The notes below the pieces were generated by a model. The model was given only the letters and a program-made list of their open reading frames with translations. It ran no database searches and was not told the origin of the DNA. From positions 1,095,688-1,132,066 of the forward strand of contig NZ_JH815593.1 of NCBI RefSeq assembly GCF_000298075.1: a stretch of DNA of 36,379 nt, written 5' to 3'. The DNA comes from Staphylococcus massiliensis CCUG 55927. GTDB lineage: Bacteria > Bacillota > Bacilli > Staphylococcales > Staphylococcaceae. Position 1 is the stretch's first letter; each line of letters starts with the position of its first letter. A program made the translations under genes and the position numbers. This document shows, in pieces, positions 17,909 to 27,094 of this stretch.

Positions 17909-19408
17909 TTATATTTCATTGATATTATTTTCGATTAAGTCACTTTTAGAGTTTGTATAGAAAGCTCCTTTTGGTTCATCGTTACGACGAACAGTTCCAT
18001 CAAATACTACAGGTTGTCGTACGGTATTCGCAAACAACACAACTGCATAATGTTCGTCACCATATCCTTCAATATCTAAGTTGTGTAAATAGATATCCCT
18101 TAACGTTTCACCACGTTGATCAATCAAGACACCATTTTTATTGTCTCGTGCTGTTAAGTGGTTTAATCGAATATCGTTAACTTTACCTTGGGTATTCACC
18201 ATCTTCGCAATATGATCACTTGTATGGTTGATTTCAGCATTTTCAACATTTAAACGAAGTACCCCTGATAGATACATACCATTAGATGTCGACACATCTT
18301 CTGATTCATTATTTACCTTTAAAGCATCAATATCTACATCTGAACAATATTCCAAGTGTAACGCATCTCGATTATCTAGCGTTGGTAACTTATATCGACT
18401 ATCGAGCACATTAAGCGTTCCTATCTTAATATGAGATACCATTTCAGGCGTTCCATCTAATTCCCCTGAGAACACCTTGAAACCACTTCCCCCACTACGT
18501 CTTGTCGTAATGTTATCGAAAGTATGATTTCCTTGTTTATAAACACTATTTCTCGTACCTCCAAGACGAATCGCATGTTCACCAGCGTCTTCAACAACTG
18601 TATCTCTGAAATGTAGGTTTTGACACCCTTCAATGAGTAATCCGTTATCTCCCGCATGCCATTTCGCATTAGGATGACGGTTTGTAGCAACGTATTTACC
18701 AATATACATATCACGACATTGTCTCATATACATGCCACGAATATACGTATCCGCTTTAATTTCACCTATGTTCCAGTTTCTCGCGTTAAAAGCCATAACG
18801 TGATTATCTGAATTCTGAGTACGTATAGAACCTACTTTACCGTTCTCACCAGAAATATTAACCATTGCATCAAATAAATCATTACTCGTATCAATTTTTT
18901 CTGTACACTTGAGGTTAACATCACCCACATCTACAGCACCGTTTAAGCTCAACAAACGCCCACTTCCGAATTGAGCCGTTACTAAAATATCTAATTTATC
19001 AATTACAGCGCCTGAAGTTGCTTTTACATTATAGAAGTCACTACCATTAGCACCTTTACCTACAACAAGTCGCCCTTCACTAAAGTCATAATTTCCCTCG
19101 GGAAAGACGATATTATCGACATAATAATTTTTATGATTAAGTTTTAGTGTCTTATTATGTGAAGTCGCATATTCTACTGCCTTCTTAAAAGCCTGTGTGT
19201 CATTCGTGTAGTTAGGATTAATCGAACCATCTTGCTTTAAATAATCACCTTTTGCACCGAAGTCTTCAACCGTTACGACATCAGAATTTGGATCCAATTG
19301 ATTCCCACCTTCACTTTCATTATTATTTGAGACTTGTGATGCTTGTTGATGCGTCGTGTTGACGAAATGATTATGTTGCTGTCCCGAATCCATCATATCA
19401 AAATCCAC
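17909..19408 (-). CDS. Pectate-lyase-superfamily right-handed beta-helix protein
   Basis: A 499-residue protein. After a polar N-terminal leader of about 45 residues comes VVTVEDFGAKGDY with YTNDTQAFKKAVEYA, the entry strand and first helix of the pectate-lyase-3 / glycoside-hydrolase-28-like beta-helix fold. The remainder is beta-helix-like, with repeating short strands and motifs such as GLLIEGCQNLHFRDTVVEDAGEHAIRLGG and MYMRQCRDMYIGKY. Such proteins cut or bind polysaccharide, and many are phage tailspikes. There is no signal peptide, membrane segment or sorting motif, which is odd for a secreted polysaccharide enzyme. I place the start at GTG 19406-19408, six bases after AGGAGG; the longer frame begins at a TTG upstream of that site. 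Catalytic residues cannot be assigned. Confidence 0.8.
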   Translation of the reverse strand: MDFDMMDSGQQHNHFVNTTHQQASQVSNNNESEGGNQLDPNSDVVTVEDFGAKGDYLKQDGSINPNYTNDTQAFKKAVEYATSHNKTLKLNHKNYYVDNIVFPEGNYDFSEGRLVVGKGANGSDFYNVKATSGAVIDKLDILVTAQFGSGRLLSLNGAVDVGDVNLKCTEKIDTSNDLFDAMVNISGENGKVGSIRTQNSDNHVMAFNARNWNIGEIKADTYIRGMYMRQCRDMYIGKYVATNRHPNAKWHAGDNGLLIEGCQNLHFRDTVVEDAGEHAIRLGGTRNSVYKQGNHTFDNITTRRSGGSGFKVFSGELDGTPEMVSHIKIGTLNVLDSRYKLPTLDNRDALHLEYCSDVDIDALKVNNESEDVSTSNGMYLSGVLRLNVENAEINHTSDHIAKMVNTQGKVNDIRLNHLTARDNKNGVLIDQRGETLRDIYLHNLDIEGYGDEHYAVVLFANTVRQPVVFDGTVRRNDEPKGAFYTNSKSDLIENNINEI

Positions 19409-19479
19409 GCGAATCCTCCTATGTAACAAAGCTATGAAATTTTAAACGTAAAATATTTAGTTTTAAAATAAAACTATTG

Positions 19480-19508
19480 TATACAAAGATTAATTTAATC
19501 CTTGTATA
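19480..19508. promoter_or_regulatory. Inverted repeat in the beta-helix gene promoter region
   Basis: TATACAAAGATTA, three bases, TAATCCTTGTATA: 12 of 13 positions pair. It lies 72-100 bases upstream of the start, and on the minus strand its end is followed by TATACAAT, a likely -10 box. The placement suits an operator. Confidence 0.5.
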
Positions 19509-19599
19509 AATTACTTCGGGACTCACTCTAACATATTTGATATAAAATTAAATCTAATTATTATTAAAAGATAGTAATTTTTGTAAAAAATTTCTAATT

Positions 19600-19635
19600 C
19601 AATAAAAAACTCGGAGAGCAGAACGCTCTCCGAGT
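19600..19635 (-). terminator. Strong terminator upstream of the beta-helix gene
   Basis: Perfect 11-bp stem (19609-19619 with 19625-19635), five-base loop, then TTTTTT on the minus strand. The plus-strand tail is only TTTGTGT, so the minus strand is the functional direction. No recognisable protein gene lies upstream of it on this strand before tRNA-Arg. Confidence 0.9.
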
Positions 19636-19717
19636 TTGTGTCATAGGGTTTAATGCCGTAACATCTCCCAATGTTATCATCATTTAACATCCATAGATAT
19701 GAAGTTTCCCCTAACTA
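19600..19717 (-). ncRNA. Candidate small RNA or transcribed leader with terminator
   Basis: A promoter-like sequence (19724-19752) would start RNA near 19717, and a very strong terminator ends it at 19600-19635 (ACTCGGAGAGC, loop GTTCT-type, GCTCTCCGAGT, then six T). The roughly 118-base RNA has no convincing reading frame. It holds ATGTTA, 8 bases, TAACAT, 6 bases, ATGTTA, so the central TAACAT (19671-19676 on the complementary strand) can pair with either neighbour but not both. It could be a free small RNA, or the attenuated leader of the beta-helix gene that starts 190 bases further on. Confidence 0.5.
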
Positions 19718-19723
19718 TATTAA

Positions 19724-19752
19724 ATTGTACTTTATTAAATCACACACTTCAA
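19724..19752 (-). promoter_or_regulatory. Promoter of the candidate small RNA
   Basis: Minus strand TTGAAG, 17 bases, TACAAT, correctly placed for an RNA that ends at the 19600 terminator. Confidence 0.5.
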
Positions 19753-20150
19753 ATAGCTAATAGGTGCGATATATAGGCATTTTTGTTTAATTAACAGGCC
19801 TAAAATCCTGATGTCATCGACTTTTAAAGAGAAATGTTAAGATTTCTAAAAGATTTGATTTACAAAATTGTAAATAACATTCAATTATGTATCACAAATT
19901 ATTGTCTTGTTAAATTATATCGCTTAATTACTAGTAACCCTTATATTTGAAATTTAAACAACTCGGCATAGTGGACCGTTACTACCGATCTATTATATGA
20001 AATTATGAAATTTAAACAGGCTTATAGCAACGCTTGTACCACTAGCAGTAGATAGACCTAGCCTATTAGATCTTAAGAAGCACCATATATTTTAAGTAGC
20101 ACATTCATTTTAAAGCAGCATTTTATATTTAAAGGACTTTTTAAAAAGAA
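19753..20150. other. AT-rich spacer without recognisable content
   Basis: About 400 bases with stops in all frames, no ribosome-binding site followed by a frame, and no clear hairpin. I see nothing further in it; it may be a decayed sequence. Confidence 0.6.
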
Positions 20151-20316
20151 GGGTCTAGGACATATCACTACAATTCTTTTAAACAGCATGCTTTCCTGGG
20201 GCATGGCCGGAGCCTGTAGTCTCCGGTCTCATGCTACTCCCCTAGGAGTCAGCTGTTTTGAGAATTGTATGAAATAAAGCTTATGTGCTCTATTTCACGA
20301 CTTATGTCCCAGACCC
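20151..20316. repeat. Large multi-stem cruciform element
   Basis: A 14-base outer inverted repeat (GGGTCTAGGACATA with TATGTCCCAGACCC, one mismatch) encloses two arms. The long arm stacks ACAATTCT/AGAATTGT, AAACAGC/GCTGTTT, CCTGGGG/CCCCTAGG and CCGGAG/CTCCGG; the short arm pairs GAAATA with TATTTC. The GGGTCTGGGACATAA end resembles hairpins widespread between staphylococcal genes. It begins 12 bases past the 3' end of tRNA-Arg and would be co-transcribed with it. Confidence 0.8.
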
Positions 20317-20327
20317 GAATATATGAC

Positions 20328-20399
20328 TCCCCTTGAAAGGAATCGAACCTTCATTATAAGAACCGGAATCTCACGTGTTATCCATTACACTACAAGGGG
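20328..20399 (-). tRNA. tRNA-Arg (anticodon CCG)
   Basis: Folds as a standard cloverleaf: acceptor CCCCTTG/CAAGGGG, D stem GTGT/ACAC, anticodon stem TGAGA/TCTTA with loop TTCCGGT giving anticodon CCG (codon CGG), variable loop TAAT, T stem GAAGG/CCTTT with loop TTCGATT, discriminator A. The CCA end is not encoded. A clear promoter lies upstream and a cruciform element directly downstream. Confidence 0.95.
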
Positions 20400-20425
20400 T
20401 TGAATATGAATATGCATTAACAAAT

Positions 20426-20454
20426 AGTTTACAGATGATTTTATTAAAGGTCAA
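20426..20454 (-). promoter_or_regulatory. Promoter of tRNA-Arg
   Basis: Minus strand TTGACC, 17 bases, TAAACT, about 27 bases upstream of the mature tRNA 5' end. Confidence 0.7.
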
Positions 20455-20498
20455 TGCTATGATTGATATAATTGATTTCAGGCTATACAGACGTAGTT

Positions 20499-20515
20499 TT
20501 TGACCATGTTTGACT
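20499..20515 (+). promoter_or_regulatory. CtsR operator of clpP
   Basis: The complementary strand reads AGTCAAA CAT GGTCAAA, an exact fit to the CtsR heptad repeat RGTCAAA NAN RGTCAAA. It covers the -35 box of the clpP promoter, so CtsR would block RNA polymerase until heat or protein stress. Confidence 0.92.
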
Positions 20516-20528
20516 TTTAGACTATAAT
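20500..20528 (+). promoter_or_regulatory. SigA promoter of clpP
   Basis: TTGACC, 17 bases, TATAAT, ending 35 bases before the clpP start codon; the CtsR box overlaps the -35 element. Confidence 0.9.
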
Positions 20529-20562
20529 GTATGTATAAGCTAATTAAAGGAGGACGTACTCA

Positions 20563-21150
20563 ATGAATTTAATTCCAACAGTTATTGAAACTACGAACCG
20601 CGGTGAACGTGCTTATGATATTTATTCACGTTTATTAAAAGACCGTATTATTATGTTAGGTTCTCAAGTAGACGATAACGTAGCAAATTCAATCGTTTCA
20701 CAATTATTATTCTTACAAGCTCAAGATTCTGAAAAGGATATCTATTTATACATTAACTCTCCAGGTGGTAGTGTTACAGCTGGATTTGCGATTTATGATA
20801 CAATCCAACACATCAAACCTGATGTTCAAACAATTTGTATCGGTATGGCAGCTTCAATGGGATCATTCTTATTAGCTGCTGGTGCTAAAGGTAAACGTTA
20901 TGCATTACCTAACGCAGAAGTTATGATTCACCAACCACTAGGTGGCGCTCAAGGTCAAGCAACTGAAATTGAAATTGCTGCGAACCACATCTTAAAAACG
21001 CGTGCTAAATTAAACAAAATTTTATCTGAACGTACGGGTCAACCAATTGATAAAATCGAAAAAGATACTGACCGCGATAACTTCTTAACGGCTGAAGAAG
21101 CTAAAGAATATGGTTTAATTGATGAAGTTATGGCACCAGAACATAAATAA
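20563..21150 (+). CDS. clpP: ATP-dependent Clp protease proteolytic subunit ClpP
   Basis: Serine peptidase of 195 residues that assembles into a 14-subunit barrel and, with ClpX or ClpC, degrades misfolded, regulatory and SsrA-tagged proteins. The complete triad is visible: Ser98 (GMAASMGSF), His123 (MIHQPLGG) and Asp172 (DTDRDNF). The N-terminal axial loop region [20 protein letters not shown] is typical. A strong AAAGGAGG precedes the ATG. It is a single-gene unit with a promoter overlapped by a CtsR operator and a perfect 14-bp terminator behind it. It works with the tmRNA and SmpB encoded at the other end of the window, since tagged proteins are its substrates. Confidence 0.98.
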   Translation: MNLIPTVIETTNRGERAYDIYSRLLKDRIIMLGSQVDDNVANSIVSQLLFLQAQDSEKDIYLYINSPGGSVTAGFAIYDTIQHIKPDVQTICIGMAASMGSFLLAAGAKGKRYALPNAEVMIHQPLGGAQGQATEIEIAANHILKTRAKLNKILSERTGQPIDKIEKDTDRDNFLTAEEAKEYGLIDEVMAPEHK

Positions 21151-21164
21151 TTTTATATAATATT

Positions 21165-21202
21165 ACACACTAATGTGTCGTGCACACATTAGTGTGTTTT
21201 TT
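21165..21202 (+). terminator. Terminator of clpP
   Basis: ACACACTAATGTGT, five bases, ACACATTAGTGTGT, then a run of T: a perfect 14-bp stem 15 bases after the clpP stop. Confidence 0.95.
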
Positions 21203-21315
21203 ATTAGCTTTTTATAAATAGAATTTACATAATATTCATTTTATCAATATCTCCACTTTACATTCGTTTGGTACTTTAGTTGTAGGAAAATTAAAAAGTG
21301 AAAGGATTTTTGATT

Positions 21316-22770
21316 ATGAAAATGTTTAATAAGTTAGCTGCAACTACTTTAGCTTCAACTTTAATCGCTACATCATTAGGCGTTACTAACGTTACTTTAG
21401 CTTCTGGTGCAGGGGAAGCACCTGAAGGTACGCAATTAAACCAAGGTCAACAAGGCGACATGGCTATGTACGGCAATACTGAAAATCCTAAAAATATCAT
21501 CTTCCTAGTTGGCGATGGTATGGGACCTGCTTTCAACACAGCTTACAGACACTTCAAAGATAACCCAGATACTGAAGAAGTTGAAAAAACAGCATTTGAT
21601 GACTACTTCGTTGGTGATCAAAGCACTAGCCCTAAAGACCCTGAAGATGACGTAACTGACTCAGCAGCAGGTGCTACTGCATTCAGTACTGGTCACAAAA
21701 CTTACAATGGTGCAATTAGTGTTAATGAAAAACAAGAACGTTTAAAATCTGTTTTAGAACAAGCTAAAGAAAACGGTAAATCAACTGGTCTTGTTTCAAC
21801 TGCTGAAATCACTGACGCAACACCAGCTGCTTACGCTGCTCACGTTAAAGAACGTGGTATGAAAGACGAAATCGCGCAACAATTCTTTAATGACAAAATC
21901 AATGGTCAACATAAAGTAGACGTACTTTTAGGTGGCGGTAGCAAATACTTTGGCGAAGAAAACGGTAACTTAAAAGAGAAATTCGCTCAAGATGGCTATG
22001 AAGTAGTTGAAAACCGCGAAGACTTATTAAACTCTAAAGACGATCAATTATTAGGTTTATTCTCTGAAGGAAATATGCCTTTACAAATTGATGCGCCAGA
22101 AGATGATCCTAGATTAGTAGAAATGCAATCAATCGCTTTAGATCGTTTACAAAAGAACGACAAAGGTTTCTTCTTAATGGTTGAAGGTGCTTCAATTGAT
22201 AAATCAGCTCACCCTAACGACATCACTGGTGTTATGTCTGAAATGGAAGGTTTCGAAAAAGCATTCGAAAATGCTACAAACTATGCGAAACAAAATCCTG
22301 ACACATTAGTTGTTGCGACAGCTGACCACTCAACTGGTGGCTTATCAATGGCTAAAGGTAAAGAATATAGATGGGATCCTGAATATATCCGTCAAATGAA
22401 ACATTCTGGTTCTTACATGACTGACCAAATTATCGAAGGTAAAGACGTTGAAGAAGTAATTCAAAACGGTTATGGTTTTGACCTTGATAAAGAACAAATG
22501 AAAGCTATCAAAAAAGAAGCTAAAGCATTAAGTAAACTTGATGAAGAAAAAGACGGCGACAAGTACGGTGAACAAAAACAAAAATTACAAGATGCTATCC
22601 AAAAACCAATTAATGATAAATCTAACACTGGTTGGACAACATATGGTCACACTGGCGTAGACGTTAATACTTACGGTTTCGGCCCTGGTATCGATAGCTT
22701 CAGAGGTCACATCGACAATACTGACTCTGCCAAAAACATTTTCGACTTCTACAAAAACGAAGTTCAATAA
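21316..22770 (+). CDS. phoA: Secreted alkaline phosphatase
   Basis: Alkaline phosphatase of 484 residues that releases phosphate from phosphomonoesters outside the cell. A signal peptide is visible (MKMFNKLAATTLASTLIATS, likely cleaved near TLA-SGAGE). Metal and catalytic motifs follow: FLVGDGMG (about 64-70), nucleophile Ser116 in TDSAAGATAFSTGHKT, EITDATPAAYAAH, VEGASIDKSAHPND, VATADHSTGG, and GHTGVDV near the C-terminus. The start ATG lies 9 bases after AAAGGA; the longer frame begins at a GTG in that site. Two TTTACA motifs upstream (about 21225-21265) are only a weak hint of a PhoP box. It stands as its own unit between clpP and whiA, with a very strong terminator. Confidence 0.95.
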   Translation: MKMFNKLAATTLASTLIATSLGVTNVTLASGAGEAPEGTQLNQGQQGDMAMYGNTENPKNIIFLVGDGMGPAFNTAYRHFKDNPDTEEVEKTAFDDYFVGDQSTSPKDPEDDVTDSAAGATAFSTGHKTYNGAISVNEKQERLKSVLEQAKENGKSTGLVSTAEITDATPAAYAAHVKERGMKDEIAQQFFNDKINGQHKVDVLLGGGSKYFGEENGNLKEKFAQDGYEVVENREDLLNSKDDQLLGLFSEGNMPLQIDAPEDDPRLVEMQSIALDRLQKNDKGFFLMVEGASIDKSAHPNDITGVMSEMEGFEKAFENATNYAKQNPDTLVVATADHSTGGLSMAKGKEYRWDPEYIRQMKHSGSYMTDQIIEGKDVEEVIQNGYGFDLDKEQMKAIKKEAKALSKLDEEKDGDKYGEQKQKLQDAIQKPINDKSNTGWTTYGHTGVDVNTYGFGPGIDSFRGHIDNTDSAKNIFDFYKNEVQ

Positions 22771-22805
22771 TCTATCATAAATGCGCTTAAAACCTATCAT
22801 TGTTT

Positions 22806-22853
22806 AAAAGCCCATTCCCCTAGCCTCGAGCTAGCGGGGAATGGGCTTATTTT
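22806..22853. terminator. Terminator of phoA (partly bidirectional)
   Basis: AAGCCCATTCCCC and GGGGAATGGGCTT form a perfect 13-bp stem, extended inside by TAGC/GCTA, followed by TATTTTT on the plus strand and TTTTAAAC on the minus strand. Confidence 0.92.
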
Positions 22854-22868
22854 TAAATGCAGAAAAAC

Positions 22869-22905
22869 GCAAAAAGCAGCATGTCCACTTAAAGGACCGC
22901 TGCTT
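22869..22905 (-). terminator. Terminator after whiA
   Basis: Minus strand AAGCAGC with GCTGCTT, inner GGTCC/GGAC pairing, then TTTTTGCG. It starts 4 bases after the whiA stop. Confidence 0.75.
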
Positions 22906-22908
22906 CAC

Positions 22909-23853
22909 TTATAGTTCTAATGGTTCACCATTACGAATTTTATCCGCCATTTCATTAAGCTTTCTCAATCGATGGTTGATACCTGATTTAGAAATCTTAC
23001 CAGTACTCATCATCTCACCTAGTTCTTTTAACGAAATATCTTGATGCTCAACCCTAAGCTTCGCGACTTCACGCAGCCTGTCCGGTAAATTCTCAAGTCC
23101 AATTTCCTCGTCAATCAACTGAATACTCTCCACTTGACGCATTGCCGCGCTAACCGTCTTATTTAAATTTGCTGTCTCACAGTTTACAAGACGGTTCACA
23201 GAATTCCTCATATCTCTCACAATACGCACGTCTTCGAACTTAAGTAACGCTTGATAGCCGCCTATTAAGCTGAGAAAGTCTGCAATTCTTTCCGCTTCTT
23301 TCAGGTATGTAATCCACCCTTTTTTACGCTCCAAATGCTTCCCATTTAAATCATAATGATTCATTAAATGCGTTAAACTCTCAGAGTGATTTTCATATAG
23401 TGAAAAGATCTCTAAGTGGTATGACGATGTTTCAGGATTATTCATGGATCCACCAGCAAGAAACGCACCTCTTAAATAACTGCGCTTCATCTCATCTGTC
23501 TTAATCATACTTTCGTCGATATCATGCATGAACACGCCATCTTTCAAGATACCGAGTTCATTAAGAATATCACGCGCTTTTGTTTTCACACGACAAATGT
23601 AGATATTATTTTTCTTCAGTTTCATCTTTTTACGAACGAGAATATCAACTTCTACTAAAAAGACCTTTTTAATAAGTGAAAAGATACGTCTCGCAGTCGT
23701 CGCATTCTCTGTTTGAATATTGATAATAAATTGTTGGTTACTAAAACTTAATGCGCCATTCATACGAATCAAAGCACTGAGCTCTGCTTTCGCATTGGCA
23801 TCATCCACTTCTATGCGTGTTAATTCATTTTTCATATCTGATGCAAAGCTCAT
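22909..23853 (-). CDS. whiA: WhiA-family DNA-binding regulator
   Basis: A 314-residue member of the WhiA family: an N-terminal domain related to LAGLIDADG endonucleases (about 1-200, including the motif [14 protein letters not shown]) fused to a C-terminal helix-turn-helix (about 250-305, [26 protein letters not shown]). In actinomycetes it directs sporulation; in Bacillus it affects cell division and chromosome segregation and binds DNA broadly. The length equals that of the S. aureus protein. The ribosome site AAAGGA is 11 bases from the ATG. It is the last gene of rapZ-yvcK-whiA, a conserved Firmicutes trio, with a terminator behind it. Confidence 0.95.
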   Translation of the reverse strand: MSFASDMKNELTRIEVDDANAKAELSALIRMNGALSFSNQQFIINIQTENATTARRIFSLIKKVFLVEVDILVRKKMKLKKNNIYICRVKTKARDILNELGILKDGVFMHDIDESMIKTDEMKRSYLRGAFLAGGSMNNPETSSYHLEIFSLYENHSESLTHLMNHYDLNGKHLERKKGWITYLKEAERIADFLSLIGGYQALLKFEDVRIVRDMRNSVNRLVNCETANLNKTVSAAMRQVESIQLIDEEIGLENLPDRLREVAKLRVEHQDISLKELGEMMSTGKISKSGINHRLRKLNEMADKIRNGEPLEL

Positions 23854-23926
23854 TGTGCATACGATCCTTTCTATTTGTTAATGAAGTGTATCCGTCATTG
23901 TCAAAGGACGCTTAAATCTCGTCGCA

Positions 23927-24919
23927 TTATTTATCTTGATCAGGGTTGTACTGAATTGTACTGATTTCTTGTAATGCAATTTCATAAATCGTTTGAGCTA
24001 ACGCTTTCGTATTATGACGCACATGGTCATTTTTAGAAATTTGTACTAGATTGTTACCTTCAATCACTTTAACACCTAAGGCTTTAATGTCTTCTGGTGA
24101 GTATTTCACTGGTTGTGATTGTTCACGTTCATAACGTTTCATAATCTTAGGATCCATTTCTCTTGTCGTACAAATTACGAAATCAAGGAATGGTGCTTTG
24201 ACATGATTATGAATTGCGTTAATATGGTCGACGGTTGTGTAACCATCTGTTTCACCAGGTTGTGTCATAATATTAGATACATATAACTTTGTTGCCTGGC
24301 TATCTACTACAGCGTTACCAATCCCTTTTACGCATAGATTTGAAATCACACTTGTATAAAGGGAACCAGGACCAAGGACGATTAAATCTGCTTCCTCAAG
24401 TGCTTTAATCGCCTCGTCCATAGGTTCAGCGTCTTCTGGTTCTAAAAAGACACGCTTGATTTGTTTATTTTTAGTGGGAATGGTAGACTCCCCTGCGACA
24501 ATTTCGCCATCTTCCATTTCAGCGTTTAACGAAACACTTTTATTCGTTGATGGAATGACACGTCCTTTAATATTTAGTACTTTACTTAGTTCTTTTACAG
24601 CATGACCAAAGTCATCTGTAATATTTGTCATTGCTGCGATTAATAAATTACCGATTGCGTGACCTTCAACTTGATTTTCATTAAAACGATAATTGAACAG
24701 TTGTTGAATGGTTGGTTCTGCATCACTTAAGGCAGCAATTACATTTCGTATATCTCCCGGTGCAGGTATATCCATTTGGTTACGTATCTTACCTGTACTA
24801 CCACCATCATCCGCTACGGTAACAATTGTGGTGATATCTACCGGAAAATTTTTTAAACCACGTGCTAGTACAGATAAACCTGTACCACCACCGATTAAAA
24901 CTAATTTAAGTTGTTCCAT
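23927..24919 (-). CDS. yvcK: YvcK/CofD-like gluconeogenesis and morphogenesis factor
   Basis: About 330 residues, CofD/UPF0052 family. In Bacillus YvcK binds UDP-sugars and is needed for normal shape and growth on gluconeogenic carbon sources. Visible are the nucleotide-binding [52 protein letters not shown] and [14 protein letters not shown]. The longest frame starts 16 codons earlier inside rapZ; the ATG at 24917-24919 gives [12 protein letters not shown], colinear with the family, and overlaps the 3' end of rapZ by 14 bases, so the two are translationally coupled. Confidence 0.94.
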   Translation of the reverse strand: MEQLKLVLIGGGTGLSVLARGLKNFPVDITTIVTVADDGGSTGKIRNQMDIPAPGDIRNVIAALSDAEPTIQQLFNYRFNENQVEGHAIGNLLIAAMTNITDDFGHAVKELSKVLNIKGRVIPSTNKSVSLNAEMEDGEIVAGESTIPTKNKQIKRVFLEPEDAEPMDEAIKALEEADLIVLGPGSLYTSVISNLCVKGIGNAVVDSQATKLYVSNIMTQPGETDGYTTVDHINAIHNHVKAPFLDFVICTTREMDPKIMKRYEREQSQPVKYSPEDIKALGVKVIEGNNLVQISKNDHVRHNTKALAQTIYEIALQEISTIQYNPDQDK

Positions 24920-25826
24920 TTCTCTCGCCACTTTCAATTTCGGCATCTCGATGATGCGCGTAGACATTATAATCGTATATTTCTTTTAAATCTTCGCTAA
25001 GTCTTTGAGCTAATGCAACTGAACGGTGTTGACCACCTGTACATCCAATCGCAATGACTAATTGGGCTTTCCCTTCCTTTTTGTACCCTGGAATCATAAA
25101 TTTAAGTAAATCTAAAAGCTTTTCATAGAAAATCGTTGTCTCTTTCCATTTCATAACGTATTTATATACTTCGTCATCTAGACCGGTCATTGGACGAAGT
25201 GCCTCGATATAATATGGGTTTGGTAAAAATCGCACATCAAATAACAGATCTGCATCCATTTGCGGACCATGTTTAAACCCGAAGCTCGTTACGTAAATGC
25301 TAAATAGTTCTTCATTCTCACTACCAAAACGTGCTTCGATACGACGCTTTAACTCTTTTGGAGATAATGCAGTTGTATCAATCGTAAAGTTCGCAAGACT
25401 TCTCACGTCTGATAATAAATTACGTTCTTCTTGAATAGAATCGATTAAAGTGCCATTGTTCTCAGCCGCTAAAGGGTGTGCACGTCTCGTTTCTTTGTAT
25501 CTTGAAACAAGCTTTTCATCGTTCGCATCTACAAACATAACGTCTACAATGACATTCTTACGACTTAACACTAAATCAATCTCTTGAATTAACGATTGGA
25601 AGAAATCCTTACCTCTTAAATCAACACCAATTGCTACTTTTTGAAGTGAAGGGTTACCTTGATCCATTAATTCAACGAATTTATGCAATAAAATGGGCGG
25701 TAAATTATCTACACAAAAGTACCCTAAATCTTCTAAAACTTGTATCACAACTGATTTTCCAGCACCTGATAAACCTGTAACAACGAGTAGTTCACTTTTA
25801 GTTACTTCATTTTGTTCATGTTGCAT
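24906..25826 (-). CDS. rapZ: RapZ/YvcJ family nucleotide-binding protein
   Basis: A 306-residue P-loop protein. In enterobacteria RapZ is an RNase adapter that controls glucosamine-6-phosphate synthase through small RNAs; in Bacillus YvcJ binds ATP and GTP and affects competence. The Walker A motif GLSGAGKS is at 18-25, and the C-terminal half has [24 protein letters not shown] and [11 protein letters not shown], which are diagnostic for the family. It starts the trio rapZ-yvcK-whiA; the 3' end overlaps yvcK. I see no strong promoter directly upstream, only a TATAAT too close to the start to leave a leader. Confidence 0.95.
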   Translation of the reverse strand: MQHEQNEVTKSELLVVTGLSGAGKSVVIQVLEDLGYFCVDNLPPILLHKFVELMDQGNPSLQKVAIGVDLRGKDFFQSLIQEIDLVLSRKNVIVDVMFVDANDEKLVSRYKETRRAHPLAAENNGTLIDSIQEERNLLSDVRSLANFTIDTTALSPKELKRRIEARFGSENEELFSIYVTSFGFKHGPQMDADLLFDVRFLPNPYYIEALRPMTGLDDEVYKYVMKWKETTIFYEKLLDLLKFMIPGYKKEGKAQLVIAIGCTGGQHRSVALAQRLSEDLKEIYDYNVYAHHRDAEIESGERNGTT

Positions 25827-26010
25827 GACTCAAAACCACCATCCTATTATATTCAATTACTAGTTTACATTAAAACGGTCTTTAGTAGTAGGCATATACA
25901 AAACTTCTCTAAACTTTCCCTCTTTTAAAAGATAACACGTATGACGACACACATGTTATGAATATTGATATAAGTCTCGGCGTATTCAAACATTGCTTTT
26001 CACCACAAAG

Positions 26011-26041
26011 AAAAAGCCAAGGCAAACCTTTGCCTCAGCTT
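26011..26041 (-). terminator. Terminator after trxB
   Basis: Minus strand AGCTGAGGCA, loop, TGCCTTGGCT then TTTTTC; stem with two mismatches. It lies about 20 bases after the trxB stop. Confidence 0.7.
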
Positions 26042-26059
26042 GAAACTTGCGTCGTAGCA

Positions 26060-27076
<1,017 letters not shown>

Positions 27077-27094
27077 TTAACCGAAATTTTACAT

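Noticed and set aside
17909..20400. Region from the beta-helix gene to tRNA-Arg as a prophage or genomic island remnant integrated at the tRNA
   Set aside because: No integrase, no direct repeat of the tRNA 3' end and no phage genes were seen, so the tRNA adjacency alone is not enough.
21225..21270. TTTACA motifs upstream of phoA as a PhoP box
   Set aside because: Only two of four positions in an 11-bp register fit TTAACA, which is too weak to call a site.
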